From positions 85,812,400 to 85,876,399 of the forward strand of contig OY829328.1 in the NCBI GenBank assembly GCA_963691655.1: DNA of 64,000 nt. The letters are read 5' to 3'. How positions within the stretch are numbered: position 1 is the stretch's first letter; each line of letters starts with the position of its first letter. Below the pieces are notes generated by a model. It saw only the letters and a list, made by a program, of their open reading frames with translations, made no database searches and was not told where the DNA came from. The DNA comes from Toxonevra muliebris. Its lineage: Eukaryota; Arthropoda; Insecta; Diptera; Pallopteridae. Of the stretch, positions 1 through 12,189 are shown one piece after another. Position numbers and translations under genes: made by a program.

Positions 1-2511
1 CCGGCAAATTTTGTGTATTTGTTGTTAGTAGATTGGTATGCGTTGCGCTTGCAACACGCAAAAACGGCGTCGGCGGTTAAGTAAAAATTTGTTTGGAAAA
101 AAAATAATAAAACGAAAAAATATTACTGCATTATGTGAAACTCGAAAACGTGAAATTTATTTAAAGAAAAGTGAAGCAAGTACATGAGTTTTCAAAAGTA
201 CTTAATTTGCTATTTTTACCGCAAAATTTTCTAAAACGAAAATAATAATAAAAAATGTGCTAATTTTTGTTGTTGTTACATATTGCAGGTGTGTCATTGA
301 TTTTTTTTTTAATTATTTATTTATTTATTTTTTGTATAAATATTTAATATTTTTTAAACTTATACTTTTTTTATTGGTTTTGCAATTATTGTTGTGTTCC
401 GCTGACGTTTCCACCATATGAAAAGCATGAAATGCATTTAAAATGCAATTAAGTATTGCATTAAATGAAAATGTTTAATTGCATTTGTGCGCCAAATGTG
501 TTTTTGTTTTTTTATTTATTTATTTATTTATACAGTATATAGATGTATTTATATATTTAAAATGTTTACAATCTTACACAGATGTGTTGCCATTTTGGTT
601 ATTTGAAAAAAAAAAATAGACAAATAGATTTGGTTTTTTTGTTAATTAGGTTTTTTTTTTTGGTTTCGTTTACAAAAGTTTATTGCCTTTTCAAATGTGG
701 GAATATTTTTGTTCAGTTCTAAATGAAAAAAAAAAAAATTAAAACAAAAAAATTGCAACAAATTTAGAAAAAGAATTAGTGATTCGGTTTAAACACTAGA
801 TAACTAATTAACAAATTTGTTTCTACATTCTTTCTCAATTATTCAGTTTTGGAGATTTTGGAGTTTTTTTTTCATTTACTTATCATTACTTACCGATCCT
901 TAAATGATCAGAAAAAATCATACATTTCTGTGGTTATGCAGATTTTCTATATTATTCTCTATTAATTCTGGAACTTTCGAATTGTCGTCTGATTCATACT
1001 CGATCAATGATCAACGATTAAGAAAATGGTTTATTTTTGTAGCTGAATTTTAAGTTGATCTTTAAAATATCAAAATTCTCACCTTTTTACTCTCAAATTC
1101 TGAAAGTGGGAGTTCTGCATTTTAAGTTTTTCGAAGTTAGTAAGGCTAGCGAGGTGTATGTATAAGCCTTCATGGATATAAATTCATTTCACAGTTGATC
1201 TTCAATATAAATTGACAAGAAAATCAAGATTTTTCCAAGGATTTTTAAAATTATATCTGGGCTTTCAGCGCGATTTTCAAATGATCTTTTGAAAATTTCT
1301 CACATTAGATTATGAAATTTTTGGAATTGATGAACATTTTTTTGTTGATCTTCAAATGATCATAGCATAAACGGTTTTCTTCTGTGATATTTGTCAGATT
1401 TACATAGAATTGTGTAATTTTCCTATAAAACTGGAAGGACTAGAACTACCAACTTTGTTTTGATCACACTCTCCATAGATCTCCAAATATTCTCTTTATA
1501 AAAAGTTTTTCTAATTTTTTTTTACTTTTTGCGTTTCATATACAGAAGATTTTTAGTAAACCCATTTAAGAGACAGAACTTAATACAATTCACAATTTTT
1601 AAATTTAAATAAACTAAATTTTATATTTTCACATAAGTAGGTAATATTTATTTATTATAAAAGTGATCTCATATCTTCTCGTAGCTTTAAACTGAACTTC
1701 TATTAACCTAACATAAATAAAATTAAGCATTTAAAAAATTTTATTATGTTTACTTAATATAGAGATACCAAAAATGTTACAAATGTTAACTATATAAATA
1801 TAAAATCGCAAAAATTAACATTAAAACCAAACAAAGTAAAGACAAGGCACATATGTTTACATATACATGCATACATCAAGTATGTATGGGTATGTAAAAC
1901 CTACGCAAAATATTTTCTAAGACGTAAATTTCTTATTAACTAAAAACAAATGCAAATAAAGTGAAAAAGAAAAATTTTGCGCAAAAAAGAAATTGCATGC
2001 TAACGAAAATGTCAAATATTTAGGAAAACATTTTTATGGACAAAAAAAAAAAAAGAAAAAATTAAAAATGTGAAAAGTGGACATTTGCTAATTTTCTCCT
2101 CTATATAAAATGCGTTAAGTTTACCACTGATTTGGATTGGCAAATATTGATATAAAATGCGAGCTTTCTTTTGTAATGAGGTGGTAAAAAAGAATATTAT
2201 AAAGAATTGAAGTAATGCCAACCTAAATATTAAAATGTTTAAAATTTTTATTAAAAATACCGTCACAAAAATAGAGAAACGTCAATTGAATTTGAAAAGT
2301 TGTGGAAATATCTCAGTTAAGAGTTTTTCTTAAGGAAAGTCCATATTCTATGTAACTTAGGTTCACCAGAATTGTATAAATTCAGGTTTTTGGTTTTATC
2401 TTTCTGCTGGATCAGGCCGAACTTTGTAGAAAAAGGCTATATTAAGCAACCCAAGATGAAAATTTAAATTTAAATATGTCCAAAGTTCAACTTGCTTTGA
2501 GCAAAAATAGA
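1..2511. other. Non-coding, AT-rich, no gene recognised
   Basis: This stretch has many homopolymer T and A runs and no open frame resembling a protein. The first ~100 bases are richer in GC (repeated GCG and CGGCG) and could be part of an exon or promoter cut by the window edge, but I see no splice site or frame that supports this. From about 900 to 1450 the sequence contains many GATCTTC/GATCAT-like words without clear periodicity. Confidence 0.5.
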
Positions 2512-2690
2512 AAATTTTTATAGAGAGTATTTAGTTGAAATTTCCTATCCAATATTTTTGTTATTGAAATTAAATTTTTATAGAGAGTATGTAGTTGAAA
2601 TTTCCTATCCAATATTTTTGTCATTGAAATTAAATTTTTATAGAGAGTATTTAGTTGAAATTTCCTATCCAAAATTTTTGTTGATTAAAT
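2512..2690. repeat. Tandem repeat, 3 copies of a 60-bp unit
   Basis: Three consecutive units begin at about 2515, 2575 and 2635. Each holds TTTTTATAGAGAGTAT, then TAGTTGAAATTTCCTATCC, then a T-rich end. The period is exactly 60 bases and only a few positions differ between copies (for example TTTAG/TGTAG and TTATTG/TCATTG). Because 60 is a multiple of three, the minus strand stays open as a 20-residue repeat with core DRKFQL-TLYKN. I regard that frame as a by-product of the period, not a gene. Confidence 0.9.
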
Positions 2691-3969
2691 TGAAATTAAA
2701 ATTGAATCCAATATGAAAATATATGTAAATTTAAGTAACTCCGAAGTTTATTTAATTCTATTTCAAAAAAGCAAAAAATCAGGTCATAATATCCACTATT
2801 GGATCCAAGAGGATACCCACAGTTGGGTTTTATATAAAATATTCTTTGACCCTGAATTGATGGAGTTTTTTTTTTCTTAAAGAAATTCAAAAACCAATCT
2901 CTGGATCTGCTTTATCCATGGAATGATTTTGATATTCAAATTCTGTATTATTAACCGATATTACATAAAGCTATTTTTGTTAAATCATATTTGTCAATTG
3001 AATGACCTTAACGCTATGCATACAAAATAATAAATATAATTATAGTAATCCTGATATTTATAATATAAAACAAACACGTTAATTTCTATTTGCAGTTAAT
3101 GCCGAAAACGAATTGAATTGCCGCTAACTTTAATACTAATGCGAGCTTACTTAATTAACATGCAGCAGCGTATTCGTATGCAAGAAATATCTCAACTATT
3201 GGCATTATAAATAATATGTACGTGTGTATCTGTAGCAGATATCTCAGATACATACATACAAAAAAAAAAAAAATAACAAAAACGAACAACGCCTGAACTG
3301 AAGTAGCAGAAAATGTACACAAGTTGCATAAGTGCATAAATGTAAAATGCCTACGAACAACAATTGCAACAGCATCACCACCACCACTACCAGCAGCAGC
3401 AATAGCAACAAAAGTTTATGATAACTAAAATGACCATATAAAATATAGGAAGCGTAGCGATGGTGTTAATGTAAAAACTTCATCATAAATAACATATCGC
3501 TAAAATATCAGCAATATCGTTTCGTTCTCGCTCATCAACATTATCGTACTGTAAGCGTTATCGCTGTCGTTACCGTCGTCGTAATGTCTCAAATGCAATA
3601 TTACTGTAGCATTGCAACTTTGTTTGCCGTCGTTGTTGTTTATGTTGCCGTTGCTGTTGTTTGCTTATCAATGTGGTGCTAATTAACTGCAACAGGCTTC
3701 AAAGAAAAGTTGTGAATAATTGTTTATTTTTGAAATTTTTGCCGGTTCAAAAATAAGTATTAAACTTGCACAAAAATAAATAAACAAAACGAAAAAGAAA
3801 GAAGCAAACACAGGCGTGAATTTTATTAGCAATTGCATAGAAAAGCTGAACCTGTTTTATTCCTACTGGATTTTCAATATATAGTTATAAAGAAAAAAAT
3901 TCGAAAAATAAAAAACGAAAATCATCTACGAAAAAGGAGTAAAAATAAATAAACATTACGCGAAATTGC
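2691..3969. other. Non-coding, simple-sequence rich
   Basis: No gene seen. From about 3360 to 3660 there are CAC/CAG/CAA-rich and TCG/GTT-rich stretches typical of fly regulatory or intronic DNA. Nothing else is supported. Confidence 0.5.
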
Positions 3970-4192
3970 AGCTGCTTTGAGGTTCGTTCGTTTGTTCGTT
4001 TTGTTGTGATTGTTGTGCTGCATCTTCTTTTCCGCTTCTGTTCCGCCGTTGTCTGCAAGCACAGTAGCTTGTTTGATCATCGTCATTCAGGCTTCATCGA
4101 ATAGCATCATTGTTGTGTTGTTTTGTTAGCAACATCAACAATTGCCGTTAGTACGTACGTCTATACATTCAAACAAGTTACAACATCAAAAT
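3970..4192 (+). other. Possible 5' exon ending in a strong splice donor
   Basis: This segment is richer in GC than its surroundings, with GTTCGTTCG and TTCCGCTTCTGTTCCGCCG. It ends in AACATCAAAAT followed at 4193 by GTAAGTAC, a near-ideal donor. The last two bases plus the first intron base read ATG in a good insect start context (CAAAATG). If the next exon began with G, the start codon would be split by the intron. No partner acceptor can be assigned. It could be a distal 5' exon of Kank, 37 kb away, or of another gene, or a chance donor. Confidence 0.25.
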
Positions 4193-5810
4193 GTAAGTAC
4201 AAATACTTATACTATAGTAGGTACTTATAAGTGTATATAAAAACAACAGAGCTAACAGATTTTTGTAATACTATTGGGATTATTCACTTTGGAGAAATTC
4301 AACCGGCGAATCTAAAAGCTGCGGAAAGCGGTGTTTGACCGCTAATTGGTTTCTCTGCTCTTAAACGAAAACAACTATTCGACTCTCGGGCAGACTCGTA
4401 ATGGCCTCTAAAATAGTTACTCTACTAGGTATCTGCTTTGGTTTTCATCCTCTCTAAATAAAGTTAACTTTTAGTAAAAGCAGATTGAAGAAAAAACACA
4501 AAGAATTCTCCTTGAATTCTCCATTTCTTTTATATATATATAATTGCATAATGCTAACGAAAATCGAAAATAAGAATTTTTCACTTGGCGCTGGTGTCTA
4601 GAATAATATCACAGGTCGACAATTTTTTTACTCCTAAGATAAAAAAAAGATATCTGAACAAATCTAAAAGCGTTTTGAAGAGGAAGAGTGGGTCTGACCC
4701 CATAAATGATATAAAATATTGAACCTCAAATGTGTATCTCGAAAAACCTTTGTCACTTTCATGTTAGAATATCTATAAAAACCAAAGCCATCAGAGAAAT
4801 TCTGACCTCAGATTCGAATTCGGAAATGTATATTCAGGTTTCTGGGTAAAAGATTCTGCCAAATTTTGTTCGGCCTGTGTATTTCTCCACCTTTCCTCTT
4901 GTGAGATTTCCCATTTTCAGAGATTTTTTAACATAAACACCTACAGTGGCTGGAACATATATTTGGAATTTTTGCCATGTTTCACTACAATATAGTTATC
5001 TTGTGACTGTTGATAATTGTGAGTTTTTACAAACACTATAAAGTCGTCCGAAAATTGCTCGTGCCTTATGCAGTCCGAATTTAGGATTCATATTCCTTAG
5101 ATTATTTTTAATATTTTTTTATGAATCTCCTTAGATTATAAATTATGAAATTTGAGAAAAGCTTAAAAAAATGTGTTTATAAATGAAATCCCAATTCCCA
5201 TCTCTACCTTTATTATCTCTTTTTCTTTCGCAAATACTCTCTATTTTTTATCTAATCTGGCATCACTATACCGCACACATAAAGAGTTGTCCCATGCTAT
5301 TGCCACTTTCTTTGGGCACTACAAGAAAAATTGTTTTTCAATTTTCCCAAACCATTTTTGCTACTTGTATCACTATCTATTTCGCATTATGCATTTATAT
5401 ACGTATGTATGAATGCATGTGTACTTTCTAGACAACTTACCAATTTTTTATGTCCACTTTTGGTAGTACACAGATGCATCGGTTTGTTGTTTGCGTTGTC
5501 CTTATTTTCTTTTACTTACATATTTTATGGTATTTAGGTCAATTGAATATCTTTTGTACATAAAGTATAGTGGAAAGAATGCGGTTTTTTTATTATTATT
5601 TTTATTAAGAAAAAAATTTAGTTGACAATACAAAAAAAATGTGTTTTTCAAATTAAAAAGTTAAGAGAGTTTTGGTGTAATGTTTAGAAGAATCTGTAGT
5701 TACTAATTGATTTTTTCTTAGAGGAAGATCAAATCATTTTCATTATTTTGTTGTTTATTAACTTCTGTAAACTCCTATTTTTATTTCATACAAATAAAAA
5801 CGTATAATTT
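4193..5810. other. Non-coding, no gene recognised
   Basis: Overlapping plus-strand open frames at 5173-5537 are T-rich, hydrophobic and low in complexity, and match no family I know. I regard them as chance frames. No repeat structure was evident. Confidence 0.5.
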
Positions 5811-6592
5811 TTATCCTTTTATATGTTTGACAAAATTATTCTCAAGTTCTAGATATGTAAACCAAACATTCACACGCATTTCATAGTTTTTGTTAAAAGT
5901 CCATATTGTCTTTAACAAATAATCACCGCTGGGCAATGGTAATGCTAAGTTTTTATGTTGTGGAGCAAATTTCTCTACAATTAGTTCATTCTGCAATAAA
6001 ATATATTAAAAAAAAAAAAATTTTGAAAATATTTCATATGACGTATTCTATGAATTTTTATACCTCATAAGGGCACGTATGATTGAAACTACTGTCGTCT
6101 TTGAATACATCATAGACCACTTTTAAATAGGTATCTCTTTTGTTGATTTTTAAAAATTGACATAAATCAAATGTATTATTAATGAAAAACATTTTATAGC
6201 CACTATATTTGCGTAGAAATTCAATATGTAGCTGGTAATAAAACATAAATTAAAAGTCTTAGAAAATCTCCAACTAAATTTAAAATATAACAATGCTTAC
6301 TTCAATAGTGGTAATTTTCTGGGTTAATATCAATTTCGCTGATAATTCGGTAACATCTCGTTTAATTGCTTTTAGACGACAATATGAAAAATTCATAAAG
6401 TTTTGATCAGAATTTATACATTCGACATTGGTGAGCTTGAAAATTGCATCAATCTGAAAAGTAGATCCCAAAAATGTATTTAAAAAAAAATATAAATAAA
6501 AGTTTAAGAAATTATTTTACTTTTACTACTAATATGAGTAGAAAAAAAATTAAGCTTATTTTCGATAATTTTCTGAGCGCGATGTAGTACAT
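5811..6592 (-). CDS. DUF1091 (DM8) family small secreted protein, 4 exons, complete
   Basis: Minus-strand exons are 6592-6521 (24 codons), 6453-6301 (51), 6231-6064 (56) and 5990-5811 (59 plus stop), giving 190 residues. All three introns (67, 69 and 73 bp) are phase 0 with GT donors (GTAAAA, GTAAGC, GTATAA) and AG acceptors (TTTTCAG, TTACCAG, TTTGCAG side). The start was chosen because the ATG at 6592 opens MYYIALRKL followed by a hydrophobic run SLIFFLLILVV, a typical signal peptide. The mature part shows the family pattern: FKLTNVEC (Cys36), YCRLK (Cys49), LCQFL (Cys99), TCPYE (Cys128), and the late block PLPSGDYLLKTIW. Length and exon layout fit DUF1091. The family is strongly expanded in flies; most members have no known biochemical role. 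The secreted location is inferred from the signal peptide. No TATA box stood out upstream. The symbol is left blank because paralogues cannot be told apart by eye. Confidence 0.88.
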
Positions 6593-6970
6593 TTCGTATG
6601 GAATATCAACAATTAAATGATTTATTTGCACTTAAAACCAAAAATATTTTGTAATTACTAATCGGGAAATAATATGGGGTGAAACCGGGAAAACAGCATA
6701 ACTCGAGTTGCGGGTTTTAAAATAAAATATAATAGAATCAATGGTAGGGCATTAATGATTCCGGTCGAGCTACAGCGTTATCAATACATTTTTTCGATAT
6801 CTACTCCAATGATCGTGAGCGAAAAAATTTTAATGATTTTAATGAAGTTCAAGTATTAGAAGCAAAAACCTGCGGACTTCGAATCGGCGTTACTGGTATA
6901 GAGTATTGTAAATGTAATTATAATTTCTTGAACATTTCTAATTAAAACTATTTCTATTAAGGTAAAAAAA
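6593..6970. other. Upstream region of the minus-strand DUF1091 gene
   Basis: This contains the presumed promoter of the minus-strand DUF1091 gene. No clear TATA/Inr pair was found. No other coding or repeat structure is supported. Confidence 0.4.
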
Positions 6971-7491
6971 TGCACTCGTCACACGATGTGATAACATACT
7001 TTACTTCATTATCAAAGTTTTCGTTTTTATATTCCAAAAAGGGCAAAGGACATGGGGTGCATTTTTTTTTAATTTTCCATATTCTATTAAATTAAAAATA
7101 AACTATAAACTAAAATAAATATTATAAATTTTACAATAAAAAATATAATAATAATTTTTGATATATTCCACAACCATTTTTGATATATAAATTATGTATT
7201 GCATACTTTTGGGCTTGTTGTGTCATATTTTTAAGAATAAAAATTCACCTATCTTAATCAGTTTATTCGAAGAACAAGACAGCATACTTTTGGGGTACAA
7301 TTCACCACCTTTCCCCTGGCGGTACGAAAATTTAACATAACCGCCACTGCGGACATACACACACTTATGAACTCACATATACTATGAAACCTCACACGAC
7401 ACCGACGTGACATTTGATGTTAATTTCCCACTCTACTATAAATTTTCCTTCAGCCCTGAGTAAAGATGTTATCACATCAAAAATACACTTA

Positions 7492-8050
7492 CATTCTGTC
7501 AAATAAGTACCCGTTTTAAATTTTCCCTCTGAGAATATTTCAATATTTTTTCCCAGGTTGGCACAACTGTCAACCACTATTCTGTGAATTTTTATTGCTA
7601 TGTGTCATTTAGTTTGGTTACGGCGTCATTAAGAACAAGTCAACCTTTTGTGTGCGTTGCGATTTCGGTTTCGGCTCATTTTTGGCGCGCCATTCCGATG
7701 ATTGTTGACTTGTTTGCATGTCGTGCTCGAAAACCCATGTCTCGTCACCAGTTATGATGCGTTCGATGAACGTTGGATCGGAATTTACGCGTTCAAGCAT
7801 GTCTTCAGCCACCTTACTGCGATTCTCTTTTTGAAGAAAATCCAGATCTTTTGGCACCAATCGCGCTGAGACTTTCCGCATACCCAAAACATCAACCAAA
7901 ATATGACGATTTTCGAATTCGAATTTCGTTTGAAACACAAAATTTCACACAAACTCTTTGTTCGATATTTTTATCCAAAGTAAAAATTTTGAAATATTCT
8001 CAGAGGGAAAATTTAAAATGATAATTTCCGGGTACTTATTTGACAGAATG
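7492..8050 (-). mobile_element. Internally deleted mariner element with TIRs and TA duplication
   Basis: Inverted ends begin CATTCTGTCAAATAAGTACC at 7492 and match the complement ending at 8050. Both arms continue through a shared ATTTTCCCTCTGAGAATATT block, with one arm carrying ~10 extra bases. TA dinucleotides flank both ends (7490-7491 and 8051-8052), the expected mariner target duplication. The total of 559 bp, against about 1.3 kb for an intact mariner, shows internal deletion. The central part encodes a transposase fragment (see 7618-7938). It sits inside another transposon, so it is the younger of the two. Confidence 0.88.
7618..7938 (-). pseudogene. mariner transposase fragment
   Basis: The 106-residue minus-strand frame contains the mariner signature LGMRKVSARLVPKDL, then a DPTFIERIITGDETWV block with the first catalytic Asp (GDE), then QQSSEWRAKNEPKPK. 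This corresponds to the middle of a ~345-residue transposase. The N-terminal helix-turn-helix region and the C-terminal part with the later catalytic aspartates are absent, and the frame runs into unrelated residues before its stop. It cannot encode an active enzyme. Confidence 0.92.
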
Positions 8051-8055
8051 TAAGT

Positions 8056-8718
8056 TACTTTGCCTCTTTCCCACAGATACATTTTCATGAAAATGTTTTT
8101 GGTTTAAAAATTACAATAATAATCATTTCATCGTAGTTGATTTTACCATTAATTTGTTTTTAAATTTATCATTTAAATATATATAAATTGATATTAATTA
8201 CAGTATGTCTATGAAAGTTAAATGATACGTTTTTCAAATTCAACGGAGCATAACGAGAAAGAGAATTGATTTTAATTATTTCGCCAGAGCACCATTTTGC
8301 TTTATCGGAATCGATTTTTTTTTTGTCCATGCTATGTGTATAAAACATTCGCAGAAAAAAGTAATCTTCCAAAACTTTAATTTCGAAAGATGAACTTCAA
8401 ATATTTGAATACTTTTTCATTTGAGATTTTACATAAGATTGGAGTTAACCGATATTTTGCTCTTCAAGTTCACTTGAAATTCCACCACAAACTGCATAGA
8501 AAAAAACAGGTAAAATCAGTGCGAAATATTTCGCGATATATGAACCTCACCTTTTGCTTTGTTCTCTCTCGTGAAATACTCTCAACATGAGTCTGAAGAA
8601 AAATTCGCAACATTTTTTCACTTTTTTCACGCCATTAAAATAGTGGTGGAAGGTGACATAAAACACGCATTAATATTTTTGCGTACTTCAAGGGATTTTT
8701 TGCCTTGCAACATTTGCA
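8056..8718. other. Non-coding between two transposons
   Basis: No gene is recognised. Small open frames on both strands (for example 8169-8372 minus and 8390-8590 plus) have no family resemblance and no splice context. Confidence 0.45.
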
Positions 8719-9803
8719 CTTGCAATCAGTGTTTGCCAGAAACTTCACTTCAAAAATCGTCAAAATTGTAAGAAAAAATCGTCATTTTCATCAGAGAAAA
8801 ACTCCAAAATCTACATCTCATTGCTGCCTAAATTCAACATCTAAGTGGTGAAATTAATTTTCGTCCCCCAAATTTTAAGATGTGAAATCAAACTTTGTAA
8901 TGAATTGACTTCTTTTGAAACACATTGTCAAATTTTATATACATTTTGACAAGTTATTAATTTTTCTTTAGCATAAATGCCAACGAAAATATATTTTCAT
9001 TACAAAAATGTTGCTTTGTCTCTGGAATCAATGTTATTAACATCATGAGTTAAATACTCTGATCTTAAAATATTTGTGCATGGAAAATAAGTTCAACACT
9101 GATATATCTAGTCTTCATTCCATCAAAAGATGTACCAGTTCCTGACGAGAAAAGCTTAATAGGTAATGTTAACATTATCATATAGTAGATGCAATGTGTA
9201 TTGAAATGTGTTCATAATGATGAAGAAAGCTTTTTTTAATGATCATCACCAAGCCTTGACTTGTCATCAAATGGTAATGCAAAAGCAGATTAAGGTTGAT
9301 TGTTTTAGAGCACACTTCTCACAGTATCGAGGAATAAAGACAATTGGTAAATAAACTTAATCTAGAAATCTTATTTTCACTATTGAAAACCAATTCACTA
9401 AAATTGTTAATATTTAAGTTTTTGGAAACTTACTTTTGTCACATCATACCATCACTTAGTAGTATTGAGTTCAAAAAAATAGTCAGAACCACATTTTCTT
9501 TCTTTGTAATATAAGTAGTTGCTATTTCAACAGCTTTTTAGTAGAGTAAAAATAAATTTAAACCTGCCTATTATTGAGAAGATGTTTGGGGCTAAAAATT
9601 TTTTTGGTGTGTTAAAAGACATTTTTGTGATATACTATAATGTATAAAAATGGCAGAAGAGATTTTAAAACAAAAAAGTTTTTATGTAGTTGTGGTTGAT
9701 CTAAAAAATCGTAATTTTTCAACAAAAACCATCAAATTGTCATTGGGTCAAAAAATCGTCAAAATTACGTTAAAATCGTCGTTCTGGCAACGCTGCTTGC
9801 AAT
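8719..9803. mobile_element. Non-autonomous hAT element (8727-9795) with 8-bp target duplication
   Basis: The element starts CAGTGTTTGCCAGAA at 8727 and ends TTCTGGCAACGCTG at 9795. The inverse of the end reads CAGCGTTGCCAGAA, so the termini match apart from one substitution and one single-base indel. They are flanked by identical CTTGCAAT copies at 8719-8726 and 9796-9803. An 8-bp duplication and CAG-starting ends are characteristic of the hAT superfamily. Multiple AAAATCGTC words near both ends look like subterminal repeats. At 1069 bp it is too short for a complete hAT transposase and no such frame is visible. The perfect duplication suggests that the insertion is not ancient. Confidence 0.85.
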
Positions 9804-12189
9804 GCCATATTTCACAGCAAAATTTATGCATGTTGCCAACGAAATTTCACGCAAGGAAACATAGTACTGGGCTTTATGGAAAAATAATTCAAACTAGTTT
9901 GCTTCTTTGCTAAACTAATTCTGCTAAGTAACCGTTGACGTAAGTTTCCGATGGGAGAAAAGATTAAAATTGAATGCTACTTTTGGAGCTAATGTCTTTC
10001 CTCTTTACTTATGCACAGTCCTGGTTTTGACATATGTATTTAGTGTTTCAAATGATTTTTTTTTTTTTTTAAATTAGCGATTTTCAAATATCTACGCCAT
10101 CTATTTAGCGCCCTTTCTTTTACTTCAAAGTAAGGCCGGCACTTTTGGCAGGTTAAGTTTATTCAATCTCATTTAATACCAAAGCAAGAACACAGGTTCC
10201 AAACGTTTCATTTTGAATGAAATCAAAAATGGGGAGTTGATTTAAGTCTTGAACGAGAACTTTTCGATTTGATTTAAGCAATACTTTATTCGTTATATTG
10301 CAAGGGATTGAGAAACAGAATGTTTATATTTTGGAAGCCAAATGAAAAGATCGACCAACGCTTACCTATGAAACGTTTATTGAGTTTTGATCAAAGCAAA
10401 GGTTTAAGTAGTCTAGTATATCTAAGCTTTAAGCTTTGGCCAGTTTCTAACGCTCTTTTATTTGCACATTTTCATTGCTGTTCATATTTTTTTTTTTTTA
10501 ATAAAATAATTTATTCACGGAAGTGAACTTCTCAATCAAACTTACACTTGTTGAACATAACATAATCAGTATTAAGAAATCAGTAAAAAATGACATGAGT
10601 TGCATTTATGAGAAAAAAAAACTCATTAATATAATTAAAATTAAATGTTTATACGCTCTCAGCTCAAAGTCAAATATTTATTTATATGCTGTCATTGCAA
10701 ATAGACAAAGAAATTGATTCAAAAGCCACAAATGCAAAAAAGTAAACAAAAAATGTAATAATGTTTTTAAAATTGTTCAAAAAAATGTTTGGAGATTAAT
10801 TGCACAACATGTTTGCTTCATGATATGAATGAAAAATAGGTAGGTACAGATATATGATTTCATTAAATATTTAATTTAGCTGAATTAGCAAAAAAAAAAG
10901 AACTCACGTAAAAAAAGAGTAGCAACAACACCACGAATTGCAGAAAAAATGGCAATAATGTAGGTTGTGCTCAATTAAAATATATGCTACTTTACTGACA
11001 AATTGCTTTCAAAAATGTTTTGGGGGAAAAAATAAAAATAAGAAAAATAGAAAAATAAAATCGCATCAAAACTAATTGCCGCTGATGGTAATCACAATGA
11101 CAGCAACAGCAACTACAACAACAACAAACAAAAAAACAAATTCAACATGTTGCAGGATTAAACAGACGATGTTGGTTGGTTGGTTGGTTAGTGCTGGTGT
11201 TGATATTGGTTGGTGGCAGCTGTTTCTACTTTGCTCTCGACCACCAACAAGATCGTCAACAGATGCGTATTATATTTTCATTATTATTATTTTTTTTTTT
11301 GTCTCAGCTCTTTTTGTTCAAAAGCAGGCAAGCGCTTGCGTGCGTTCTCTACATCTACATTCATTTATATTCTATACATTTTACTGCGTTGTTGTTGTTG
11401 GTTTTAGTTTCTTTTGTTACTTTGTTTTTGCCACAGTTTACTTTTTAACATGCAATTTTTAGCCTGAGGCTTTCTTTCTGCTTCTTTGTCTACTTCAGCA
11501 TCAGCTTCAACTCCAGCTTCCTCTTTGCTTCAATATCTTCGTGTATGTAATTCAGAGCTGTACAACTTCAATCAAGTTGAGAGCCGGACTAAGCAAAAGG
11601 GTATTTTAAAAATATTTACATTTATGCTTAACATAATTTTTATTCATTCTCCAAAGGGCTTCTAACTTAAAATGCGAGGACTGACTGATTATTGTATTAA
11701 AATCGGGAAGTGAATTTTAGAAATACCTACAATCATGCTTTCCATGAGTATTTCTATCAATTTTAGATTTATGCTTCACGAAACTTGATTAACACTAGTG
11801 GTATTCACGATGTGATGTATTGGTGATAAACTTTTACAAAAACTACAATTTTGTACAACAGATCCTGTCCGCACTTTTCAGTAAATTTATAAAATTGTCA
11901 GAATAAGTAAAAAAAATTGGTTGTGATGCAAATTAGAAAGCTTAACTATAGAAAAATCATAAAGCAAATGCGATGAAACAGAGAGAGCCAACGTCGACGT
12001 CTCTGCTTGTTTGTATATGGTCGATCCCCATACACAATTGCCACAAATTCGAAAAGAGGAAGAAGTGGTGGGGGGTTTGGGGGTGGAAGCTCTGGATATA
12101 TGCAGTTAAGAGACGTTCTACGTACTAAAGTCTTTATGAAAGTTAACAACTCAATAATTCATTAAAAAAAATATTAATATAAGTAATAT
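9804..12189. other. Non-coding; TTGG and CAA/GTT microsatellites
   Basis: At 11088-11135 there are CAACAG/ACAACA repeats, at about 11169-11192 a short GGTT tandem, and at 11390-11402 a GTT run. Overlapping frames at 11076-11462 come from these low-complexity tracts and are not believed. Around 12060-12090 there is a G-rich stretch (GTGGTGGGGGGTTTGGGGGTGG). No gene is supported. Confidence 0.5.

Larger units (their letters stand above)
6971..8055. mobile_element. Non-autonomous TIR DNA element, split by a nested mariner
   Basis: The left end reads TGCACTCGTCACACGATGTG then ATAACATACTTTACT. The right end before the nested insertion (about 7458-7489) is the inverse, with core GATGTGATAACAT and TTTACT. 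The ends are therefore imperfect inverted repeats of ~35 bp. A second copy lies in reverse orientation at 35521-35952 and shares internal landmarks: TATTCCACAACCATTTTTGA, CATACTTTTGGGCTT and the AAATTTTCCTTC-GCCC-GAGTAAAGATGTT end. No transposase frame of its own is seen, so it is probably a MITE-like deletion derivative. The mariner relict inserted close to its right end; a few bases after 8052 probably complete it. The superfamily is not assigned. Confidence 0.72.

Noticed and set aside
5173..5537. Three overlapping plus-strand open frames of 68-82 codons
   Set aside because: T-rich, hydrophobic low-complexity translations in different frames; no start context, splice pattern or family match.
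9650..9913. 87-codon frame
   Set aside because: It runs across the right end of the hAT element (9795) into unrelated flank, so it cannot be an ancestral coding unit.
11076..11462. 128-codon frame in a CAA/TTGG microsatellite region
   Set aside because: The translation is poly-Thr then poly-Phe/Val driven by simple sequence; several frames are open at once.
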